Below the pieces are notes generated by a model. That model was not told where the DNA came from. It saw only the letters and a program-made list of their open reading frames with translations, and made no database searches. A program made the translations under genes and the position numbers. Shown here piece by piece: positions 27,957 through 35,507 of a DNA stretch of 64,000 bases (position 1 is the first letter of the stretch; the number at the start of each line of letters is the position of its first letter). Source of the stretch: Alistipes sp. (GTDB lineage: Bacteria > Bacteroidota > Bacteroidia > Bacteroidales > Rikenellaceae); the NCBI GenBank assembly GCA_017532885.1, contig JAFXIS010000017.1, forward strand, positions 62,001 to 126,000, in the 5' to 3' direction.

Positions 27957-29024
27957 ATGAAGAGAAATATATTAATAACGGGAGGAGCAGGATTTATAGG
28001 TAGTCATGTGGTACGACTTTTTGTCAAGAAGTATCCCGACTACCACATCATAAATCTCGATAAACTCACCTATGCGGGAAACCTCGCCAACCTCTGCGAT
28101 ATCGAGCATGCGAAGAACTACACCTTCGTCAAGGGCGATATTTGCGACTTCGAGCAGGTGTGCGACATCTTCAATCGCTACGATATAGACGGAGTTATTC
28201 ATCTTGCCGCCGAGAGCCATGTCGATAGGTCGATAAAGGACCCCTTCACCTTTGCCCGCACAAATGTGCTTGGTACACTCTCGCTTTTGCAGGCAGCACG
28301 CCTGAAATGGGAGGCCTCGGCCGAAGGATACGAGGGAAAACTCTTTTACCATATCTCAACCGACGAGGTATATGGAGCTTTGGAGATGGACGACGAGCTC
28401 TTCACCGAGCAAACGAAGTATGCTCCGCACTCGCCATATTCGGCGTCGAAGGCATCGAGCGACCACTTCGTAAGGGCATTTCACGACACTTACGGCATGC
28501 CTACCATTGTTACGAACTGCTCGAACAACTATGGACCGTATCAGTTCCCGGAAAAGCTTATTCCTCTATTTATCAACAACATACGCAACCGCAGGCCACT
28601 CCCCGTATATGGCAAGGGCGAGAATGTGCGCGACTGGCTCTATGTCGAGGACCACGCGCGTGCTATCGACCTTATATTCCACCGAGGCCGAGTGGCAGAG
28701 ACTTACAACATAGGCGGATGCAACGAGTGGCGCAACATCGACCTTATAAAAGTAATCATCAAGACCTGCGACCGCCTGTTGGGTAACGAGGAGGGTGCGA
28801 GCGATGATTTGATTACCTTCGTCACCGACCGCGCCGGTCACGACCTCCGCTACGCCATAGATGCGAGCAAATTGCGTCAGGAGCTCAGCTGGGAACCCTC
28901 ATTGCAGTTCGAGGAGGGAATAGAACGCACCATAAAATGGTATCTCGATAATGAGGAGTGGCTACGAAACATAACCTCTGGCGACTACGAGCGTTACTAC
29001 GACGAGATGTACAAAGGGCGATAG
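27957..29024 (+). CDS. rmlB: dTDP-glucose 4,6-dehydratase
   Basis: 355 residues, extended SDR. TGGAGFIGSHVVRLF binds NAD+, the active site is STDEVYG with Tyr161 and Lys165 (SPYSASK), and NNYGPYQFPEKLIPL is the family signature. Second step of dTDP-L-rhamnose synthesis, completing the set rmlA-C-D-B. Confidence 0.97.
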   Translation: MKRNILITGGAGFIGSHVVRLFVKKYPDYHIINLDKLTYAGNLANLCDIEHAKNYTFVKGDICDFEQVCDIFNRYDIDGVIHLAAESHVDRSIKDPFTFARTNVLGTLSLLQAARLKWEASAEGYEGKLFYHISTDEVYGALEMDDELFTEQTKYAPHSPYSASKASSDHFVRAFHDTYGMPTIVTNCSNNYGPYQFPEKLIPLFINNIRNRRPLPVYGKGENVRDWLYVEDHARAIDLIFHRGRVAETYNIGGCNEWRNIDLIKVIIKTCDRLLGNEEGASDDLITFVTDRAGHDLRYAIDASKLRQELSWEPSLQFEEGIERTIKWYLDNEEWLRNITSGDYERYYDEMYKGR

Positions 29025-29068
29025 ATAACCAAACCCAAAACAGAAAGCAAAAACAGAAACCTCAACCC

Positions 29069-30478
29069 ATGGCGATAAGCTCGATAAAGAAGAATTTCGC
29101 GTATAAAAGCGTGCTGAACCTGTCATCTTATTTGGCGGGGTTCATCACCTTCGCCTATACGGCGCATATCTTCGGAGCCGAGCGCATCGGACTGGTAAAC
29201 TTTGTCGATAATACGGTGAGCTACTTCCTGCTCTTCGCTACGATGGGCATCGGATTGTTGGGCGTAAGGGAGATTGCCGCCGTGCGTCACAACGAGCGAG
29301 AGCGCAGCCGCGTATTTGCAAACATTTTAGGTCTTAATCTGGCCTTTACGGCTGTAACCCTTATCGTCTATATCATCGCCGTAGCCTCCATTCCGCGTTT
29401 TTCAGAACACCCCGAAATGTTTTTCATCGGTGGCGCAAAAATCATCTTTACGGCACTTGTTGTCGAGTGGTTCTTCTCGGGAATGGAGAATTTTCGATAT
29501 ATCACCCTGCGCAGCATTGCCGTAAGGGTTTTGTATGTTCTCTCGGTACTTGTTTTTATCCGTAACCGCGACCAATATATACTATTTTTTGCACTCACCG
29601 TGGCGTCGGTTGTGATAAATGCCCTGATAAACATCGCCTATGTGCGAAAGTTTGTCAGCCCCAAATGGCGCGATTTGCTCGACATGCGCTATACACGCAA
29701 CAACCTGACACTCGGTATCTACTCCATCATGACCTCAATGTATCTGACCTTCAATGTCGTATGGCTCGGATTCATATCGGGCGACACCGAGGTAGGATAT
29801 TACACCACAGCCTTCAAGCTCAATACCGTAATGCTGGGACTATTCTCCGCCTTTACGAATGTCATGATGCCGCGCATGAGTGCGCTTGTGGCTGCGGGCG
29901 AAAAGGAGGAGTTTCAGCTCCTGATTAATAAATCCTTCTCGGCGGTAGCGACTTTCAGCGTCCCACTTGTGCTATGCAGCATGGTTATGGCGCCACAGAT
30001 TATTCATCTGCTGGCGGGAACGGATTTCGATGGCGCAATACTCCCGATGCGCATAATCCTGCCGGCTGTGATTATGGCAGGCGTGGCACAGGTGTTGGCA
30101 ATTCAAATCATCATGCCCCTGAAGCACGACCGCATACTATTGTTGGCATCAGGCATCGGTGCTTCGGTGGCAATAGCAATAAACATCCTCTTCGTACCAC
30201 ATTTGGCAAGCATTGGCTCCGCCGTTGTACTCCTATGTGCCGAGACGGTCGTAACGGGCACATATATTGTATATGTAACGCGGAAGAAGATAGTGAAGAT
30301 TCCCGTAAAACTTTTTGTGCGCAGTGCGCTGCTCTCGCTACCTTGCGTTGCGATATGCCTCGCTGCATCGCATATTATCGAAAACCCATTCATTGCTTTA
30401 GGCGTAGCCTTTACGGCAAGTGTTGCTTGCTGGTGCGCCATTAACTTCCGCGAGTTAAGACAATATTTGGGTATATAA
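29069..30478 (+). CDS. Oligosaccharide flippase (Wzx-type)
   Basis: 469 residues from ATG 29069 (MAISSIKKNFAYKS); the frame extends upstream but that part overlaps rmlB. It is a polytopic membrane protein of the polysaccharide-exporter (MOP) superfamily with about 12-14 hydrophobic segments, starting with a typical NLSSYLAGFITFAYTAHIFGAERIG helix pair. It would flip undecaprenyl-linked repeat units to the periplasmic side. Its stop overlaps the next start by one base. Confidence 0.9.
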   Translation: MAISSIKKNFAYKSVLNLSSYLAGFITFAYTAHIFGAERIGLVNFVDNTVSYFLLFATMGIGLLGVREIAAVRHNERERSRVFANILGLNLAFTAVTLIVYIIAVASIPRFSEHPEMFFIGGAKIIFTALVVEWFFSGMENFRYITLRSIAVRVLYVLSVLVFIRNRDQYILFFALTVASVVINALINIAYVRKFVSPKWRDLLDMRYTRNNLTLGIYSIMTSMYLTFNVVWLGFISGDTEVGYYTTAFKLNTVMLGLFSAFTNVMMPRMSALVAAGEKEEFQLLINKSFSAVATFSVPLVLCSMVMAPQIIHLLAGTDFDGAILPMRIILPAVIMAGVAQVLAIQIIMPLKHDRILLLASGIGASVAIAINILFVPHLASIGSAVVLLCAETVVTGTYIVYVTRKKIVKIPVKLFVRSALLSLPCVAICLAASHIIENPFIALGVAFTASVACWCAINFRELRQYLGI

Positions 30479-31389
30479 TGGACCTCTCCATAATCATTGT
30501 AAACTATAACACGCTAACGATAACCGCAGCGTGCATCGAGCGTATCTTTGCCATAACCGAAGGTATCGACTTCGAGGTTATACTTGTCGATAACGCCTCG
30601 ACGGATTGCAGTCGCGAGCATTTTTCGAAAGATGACCGCATTACCTATATCTATAACCACGAAAATCTCGGCTTTGGGCGTGCCAACAACCTCGCACTCA
30701 AGAGGGCTCAGGGGCGCAACATTCTCTTTCTAAACCCCGACACATTGCTGCTTAACAACGCCGCCGAACGGCTATGTGCGTTTTTGGACCGAAACCCCTC
30801 AGCGGTGGCTGTGGGAGGGAATCTCTTCGATGAGCAGATGCAACCGGCATTGTCATTTTGCAGGTTGCGACCTTCGATTCTCGAGGAGTGCGATGCCCTA
30901 TTGTTTCATCTTCCGCAGCGCATATTCGCTGCGCGTAGCAGATTTTTCAACCATACATCCCGCCCCGTAAAAGTGGGCTATATTACAGGCGCAGACCTTA
31001 TGGCAAGGCGTAAGGATTTAATCGCCGTAGGAGGCTTCGCCGAGGAGTTTTTCATGTATTACGAGGATACCGACCTCTGTCATCGCTTGGCACAACGGGG
31101 CGGCAAGATACTCTCAATACCCTCGGCACGGATTCAGCACCTTGAGGGCAGGAGCTTCAATGAGGCACGCCTGAATCGGCGACGCATAATCCTCTCGGAG
31201 CAGGGACGACATCTTTACTACTCGAAAAATCACAGCCGCCGTTATCATATTGCGGCAAATGCGATATATCTGCTTTCGCACCGCCTGCATAGCATCTACT
31301 ATAAGATGCGCAAGCAGACCATCAGCTACAAAGCGTGCCGACTGCGCCATACAATAGTCCGCCACCTGCAAAAAAGCCTCAAGGGATGA
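30478..31389 (+). CDS. Family 2 glycosyltransferase
   Basis: 303 residues, GT-A fold. SIIIVNYNTL at the start, VDNASTDCSRE, the DxD-like LNPDT, then GGFAEEFFMYYEDTDLCHRLA, which resembles rhamnosyltransferases of the RfbN/WsbA-like group. The C-terminus is basic and could contact the membrane. It overlaps the flippase by one base and the next gene by 4 (ATGA). Sugar donor not proven; dTDP-rhamnose is likely given the operon. Confidence 0.87.
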   Translation: MDLSIIIVNYNTLTITAACIERIFAITEGIDFEVILVDNASTDCSREHFSKDDRITYIYNHENLGFGRANNLALKRAQGRNILFLNPDTLLLNNAAERLCAFLDRNPSAVAVGGNLFDEQMQPALSFCRLRPSILEECDALLFHLPQRIFAARSRFFNHTSRPVKVGYITGADLMARRKDLIAVGGFAEEFFMYYEDTDLCHRLAQRGGKILSIPSARIQHLEGRSFNEARLNRRRIILSEQGRHLYYSKNHSRRYHIAANAIYLLSHRLHSIYYKMRKQTISYKACRLRHTIVRHLQKSLKG

Positions 31390-32528
31390 TGATAAATGCC
31401 CTCCCCTACCTCATTCTCATACTCATATTGCTATGGCTCTATGCCAACGAGCGCCAGAGCATTCGCCTGCTCTCGCCACGCGCAGCAGGGTGGAGCGCCT
31501 TTGTGCTAATCTTCCTGTTTCTCGGGTTCCGAGGTCATCTATACTCCGACTTTATCAACTATTTTCCCTTCTACGAGCAGTTACCGACAATCACGCGGCT
31601 CAACTCATCGGCGATGATAAGCTATCTCTTCGAACCGGGCTTTGTGATATACTCCTCGATAATAAAATCACTCGGCGCCGACTATTTTACATGGGTGGCG
31701 ATAGGCAGTTTGATTGATTTGGCAGTTTTCCGCCTCACCTTCCGCCGTTATACCGGCTCGGTGATTCTTCCGTTTATATTCTTCATCGCTTACAACGGCC
31801 TGACCATCGAGTTTAACCTCTATCGCAACGCAAAAGCTATGGATATGTTTCTGCTCTCGCTACCCTACTTGGAGCGCAGGCGGATTATGCCTTACATGTT
31901 ACTGAATATACTTGGCGCGACACTCCATATATCCTCGCTTATCTACATTCCGCTCTATTTTCTGCTTCATCGCAACCTCGGCAGCCGACTTAGATGGGGT
32001 GGAATAGTTTTTGCAAACATCCTCTTCCTGGGAAATATTGGGATTGTATCGGAGATAATCGCCTCGTTGGATATATTCCAAGCAATGGCGTTTTACGATA
32101 AGCTGAGCGCGCATGCCGAGAATAGCACCGCCCACTACGGCTTAACCTTCGGATATATAGAGCGCACATTTGCCATCGTGCTATTCACCTCGCTCTATGC
32201 GCCGATGACAAGGCAACGCGCGAGCAATACGATTTTCTATAACGCACTGTGGCTCTACTATGTTACATTCCTGATTTTCCACGAGGTGGAGGTATTTGTA
32301 GACCGCATACCTACACTGTTTGCCTTCGGGTATTGGATTCTCTACTCCAACCTCGCATCACTACGCTGGCATTGGCGGCAGGTGATATTGCTGGTAGCAA
32401 TTCTCCTTGCAATGCTCAAGATAGGCATCGCTAACCGCTCGATTGCCGCACGCTACGAGAATGTGATATTCGGCATTTCGGATTACCACACCCGACAGCA
32501 CGAAATTGCCCCACTTTTGGAGGATTGA
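31386..32528 (+). CDS. EpsG-like polysaccharide polymerase (Wzy role)
   Basis: 380 residues, starting at ATG 31386 inside an ATGA overlap with the upstream gene. Multi-pass membrane protein with about 10 hydrophobic segments beginning PYLILILILLWLYANERQ and a periplasmic-type loop after FRGHLYSDFINYFPFYEQL. This fits the EpsG family, which polymerises repeat units, the Wzy role. Sequence identity in this family is low, so the call rests on topology, the DFINYF motif and location between flippase and transferases. Confidence 0.78.
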   Translation: MMINALPYLILILILLWLYANERQSIRLLSPRAAGWSAFVLIFLFLGFRGHLYSDFINYFPFYEQLPTITRLNSSAMISYLFEPGFVIYSSIIKSLGADYFTWVAIGSLIDLAVFRLTFRRYTGSVILPFIFFIAYNGLTIEFNLYRNAKAMDMFLLSLPYLERRRIMPYMLLNILGATLHISSLIYIPLYFLLHRNLGSRLRWGGIVFANILFLGNIGIVSEIIASLDIFQAMAFYDKLSAHAENSTAHYGLTFGYIERTFAIVLFTSLYAPMTRQRASNTIFYNALWLYYVTFLIFHEVEVFVDRIPTLFAFGYWILYSNLASLRWHWRQVILLVAILLAMLKIGIANRSIAARYENVIFGISDYHTRQHEIAPLLED

Positions 32529-32549
32529 TTGAAGAATTAATTATTTGTT

Positions 32550-33629
32550 ATGAAAATTTTATACGACCATCAGATATTTGCCTCACAGAGATTCGGAGGC
32601 GTATCGCGCTACTTTGCCGAGGTCATTCGGCATATACCTTCAGCCGAGTGGGAGGTTACGGCGACCCTCTCAAACAACCACTATGCCCGCCAATATGGGA
32701 TAATTCGTTGCCGCGAGTTCCTGCCTCACGCCGACTTCCGACACAAAGGTCGCCTGATGTCGGAGTTGGGCAAGCCTTACTCGGCATACAGGCTGCGATA
32801 TGGGAAGTATGACATCTTTCATCCTACAAATTTCGACTCCTACTGCATCGCGCCTTTGGGTCTAAAGCCTATGGTTGTGACCTACCACGACACAAATTTC
32901 CTCACCTCGCACAACTATAACCGCCGTATGCGACGAGGGCAGACACTCTCACTTGCGCGTGCCGACCATGTCATTGCTGTGAGTGAAAATACGCGGCGAG
33001 ATATGCTCGAGAACTTTGACCTCGACCCCGACAAGGTGAGCGTTATACATCATGGCGTAAGCCGACTCAGAGATGAGCAGTTTGCGCATATCAAGCCACT
33101 CGGCTTCCCTTATATATTATATGTGGGCCTGCGTCACGGCTTCAAGAACTTTCGAGCCTTCGCCCGAGCCTTCTCGCTCGTTGCTCATCAATACCCCGAG
33201 GTCGATGTGGTCTGCACACGCCAAAAATTCAGCCGGGAGGAGCTCTCGCTCTTCCGCGAGTTGGATATCGTAGAACGCATGCACGCCGTAGTAGCCGATG
33301 AAATCACGCTCGCGCGCCTCTACTCCGATGCCCTGTTTTTTATCTTCCCCTCGCTCTACGAAGGGTTCGGCATGCCTATTCTTGAGGCTATGAGCTACGG
33401 TTGCCCCTGCGCACTCGCCAAAGCGAGTTGCTTCCCCGAGATTGCCCACGATGCCGCGCTCTACTTCTCGGCAGAGGATATAGGCGACATGGCCGACAGC
33501 ATTGAAAAACTCCTCAACTCGGCATCCCTGCGCACGCGATATGCACTCTTGGGGCGTCAGCGCGTAACGCAATTTTCGTGGGAGCGATGCGCACAACAGC
33601 ATATGGACATATACTCTTCTTTGGTATGA
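32550..33629 (+). CDS. Family 4 (GT1-type) glycosyltransferase
   Basis: 359 residues, GT-B fold. The N-terminus MKILYDHQIFASQRFGGVSR is typical of GT4 enzymes; the donor site is in the C-terminal half: PYILYVGLRHGFKN, then EGFGMPILEAMSYGCP with the conserved Glu pair, and PEIAHDAALYF. The next gene begins inside its last codons (ATGA). Donor and acceptor unknown. Confidence 0.9.
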   Translation: MKILYDHQIFASQRFGGVSRYFAEVIRHIPSAEWEVTATLSNNHYARQYGIIRCREFLPHADFRHKGRLMSELGKPYSAYRLRYGKYDIFHPTNFDSYCIAPLGLKPMVVTYHDTNFLTSHNYNRRMRRGQTLSLARADHVIAVSENTRRDMLENFDLDPDKVSVIHHGVSRLRDEQFAHIKPLGFPYILYVGLRHGFKNFRAFARAFSLVAHQYPEVDVVCTRQKFSREELSLFRELDIVERMHAVVADEITLARLYSDALFFIFPSLYEGFGMPILEAMSYGCPCALAKASCFPEIAHDAALYFSAEDIGDMADSIEKLLNSASLRTRYALLGRQRVTQFSWERCAQQHMDIYSSLV

Positions 33630-34501
33630 CAGGCGCTGTAATAGTTCTCTACAATCCCGACATCGGGCTGCTCGAGCAGGTTATAGAGGCTCTCTGGGAG
33701 CAGGTAGACATGATTTGCATCGTGGATAACTCCGCTCAAGACAATCGCCCCAAGATTCGCAAGGCAACGGATATCGAATACATCGCCCTAAATGAAAATC
33801 GCGGTATCGCTGCGGCGCAGAATATCGGCATTCGCCGGCTCATTGCTCAACAATGCCGTTACATCCTGCTTGCCGACCAGGACAGCATCGCCTCGCCACA
33901 TATGGTAGAGGAGCTAAAGCGACGACATCGCATCCTAAGCCGCATATACGACATTGCTGCCATAGGTCCGATGCCTATAAATCGCAAAACGGGACTGCCC
34001 TACACCTCCTCACACGACGAACGCATATTGCGCCGCCTCAATCACGAAGGATATGAATTTATCGAAGCGCACAGCATTATATCCTCCTTTTCGCTACTAT
34101 CCGTAGAGGCTTTGCGCCGCACCGGAGAGATGAACGAACGGCTATTCATCGACTTTGTGGACCAGGAGTGGTGCTGGCGGGCGCGTCGTTGTGGGCTTCG
34201 GGTATTTATCGTCCCTGACCTTAGATTCTCTCACGAGCAGGGGCGATATCGGCGCCACTGGGGCATGGGGCTGAATATATCGACTCCCGCGAGGCTCTAT
34301 TATCAGATTCGCAACCTGCTATGGCTTGCGCGACATGAGATATCACCTCGCTCATGGCGACGCAAAAACCTCCGAAAAATGTGCCTGAAGATTATTGGTT
34401 ATCCACTCCTCGTTACGCCTCGCGCGGCTTACCTAAAAAGCATTGTGCGAGGATTAAGAGACGGGCTGAAACATAAACAGAATTATGAAAGAGAGTTGTA
34501 A
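33626..34501 (+). CDS. Rhamnosyltransferase-like family 2 glycosyltransferase
   Basis: 291 residues from ATG 33626 (MTGAVIVLYNPDIG), in an ATGA overlap with the previous gene. An upstream in-frame Met at 33578 would overlap by 52 nt and is rejected. CIVDNSAQDN, NRGIAAAQNIGI, LLADQDSIA (DxD), FIDFVDQEWCWRAR place it with GT2 rhamnosyltransferases such as RfbF-like proteins. Ends 17 nt inside the next gene. Confidence 0.88.
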   Translation: MTGAVIVLYNPDIGLLEQVIEALWEQVDMICIVDNSAQDNRPKIRKATDIEYIALNENRGIAAAQNIGIRRLIAQQCRYILLADQDSIASPHMVEELKRRHRILSRIYDIAAIGPMPINRKTGLPYTSSHDERILRRLNHEGYEFIEAHSIISSFSLLSVEALRRTGEMNERLFIDFVDQEWCWRARRCGLRVFIVPDLRFSHEQGRYRRHWGMGLNISTPARLYYQIRNLLWLARHEISPRSWRRKNLRKMCLKIIGYPLLVTPRAAYLKSIVRGLRDGLKHKQNYEREL

Positions 34502-35324
34502 TATTTCGGTACTTATGGCCGTGCATAACGGTGTAGAGCCTCTGCATCTGCATGAAGCTCTGGAGAGCCTGCACAACCAAACGCTGCCACCGCGACAGAT
34601 TATATTGGTCGAAGATGGCAAACTCAACAATCCCCTGAAGCGCATCATTGCCAAGTGGCGCTGGGTGTGGCGACATCGGCTAACCATCGTTCGCAACCGC
34701 AAGAATCGGGGTCTTACCGCCTCGCTCAACCGAGGTCTTGGTCAGGTGCGTTATCCGCTTATAGCCCGCATGGACAGCGACGATATCGCACATCCAAAGC
34801 GATTCGAGCGGCAAGCACAATTTTTGGCACAACATCCCGAAGTGGCGATTTTGGGTGGCGCGATTGAGGAGTTTGATGGCACGGCAACACGCAAGACGAA
34901 TACGCGCCACTATCCCCCAACGCATGAGGAGGCGTTGCGTTCGATTCATCGCGCCTCGCCGTTGGCACATCCTGCGGTAATGATGCGTCGTGAGGTGTTC
35001 CGCTCCGGACTGCGCTACAATGAACGCTACCGCACAAGCCAGGATATAGCGCTCTGGTTTGATGCCATTTGCGCCGGATATCGCATCGCCAACCTACGGG
35101 AAACGGTGCTATACTATCGCCTTGATGACAGCACCTTTCGTCGCCGCACTACGCGTAAAGCGTGGGGAGAACTAAAAATCTATTGTAGCGGCATACGACG
35201 ATTGTACGGCGTCATTTCATGGCGATATATCTTCCCCATAGGTCGCTTTCTATCGCGCCTAATGCCCTCGGGCGTGATTCGCAGGCTCTATCGCAGTGAC
35301 CTACGCAAATTGGTAGTGGAGTAA
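34485..35324 (+). CDS. Family 2 glycosyltransferase, last gene of the operon
   Basis: 279 residues. ISVLMAVHNGVEPLHLHEAL, VEDG, NRGLTASLNRGL, the MDSDDIAHPKRFERQ active-site segment and GGAIEEFD are typical of GT2 (WfgS/EpsE-like) enzymes. A basic tail follows. It overlaps the previous gene by 17 nt. No initiating sugar-phosphate transferase (WecA or WbaP type) is in the operon; it must be elsewhere. Confidence 0.88.
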   Translation: MKESCNISVLMAVHNGVEPLHLHEALESLHNQTLPPRQIILVEDGKLNNPLKRIIAKWRWVWRHRLTIVRNRKNRGLTASLNRGLGQVRYPLIARMDSDDIAHPKRFERQAQFLAQHPEVAILGGAIEEFDGTATRKTNTRHYPPTHEEALRSIHRASPLAHPAVMMRREVFRSGLRYNERYRTSQDIALWFDAICAGYRIANLRETVLYYRLDDSTFRRRTTRKAWGELKIYCSGIRRLYGVISWRYIFPIGRFLSRLMPSGVIRRLYRSDLRKLVVE

Positions 35325-35331
35325 AAACGGA

Positions 35332-35349
35332 TATTTTGAATTTTGAACC
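35332..35349. repeat. TTTTGAATT repeat (family 3), copy 1
   Basis: ATTTTGAATTTTGAACC, one of several short direct repeats of TTTTGAATT in intergenic DNA (others at 35431-35447, 40312-40337, 56018-56050). Confidence 0.5.
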
Positions 35350-35430
35350 GACGAACGAAGCAAGCGCAGAGGGCAAATTTATTTGCACTATACCTTGCAA
35401 GAAGGAGGAAACGAGGATTTACTCCTCGTA

Positions 35431-35447
35431 ATTTTGAATTTTGAATT
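35431..35447. repeat. TTTTGAATT repeat (family 3), copy 2
   Basis: ATTTTGAATTTTGAATT just after the polysaccharide operon and before its terminator. Confidence 0.5.
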
Positions 35448-35450
35448 ACA

Positions 35451-35488
35451 AAAAAATGCCCTCACACCAAAAGTGCAAGGGCATTTTT
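35451..35488. terminator. Bidirectional terminator between the polysaccharide operon and the M16 gene
   Basis: AAAAATGCCCT, loop, AGGGCATTTTT, a perfect stem with T on both exits between convergent genes. Confidence 0.85.
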
Positions 35489-35507
35489 CTTATTGCAAGG
35501 CACCCTA

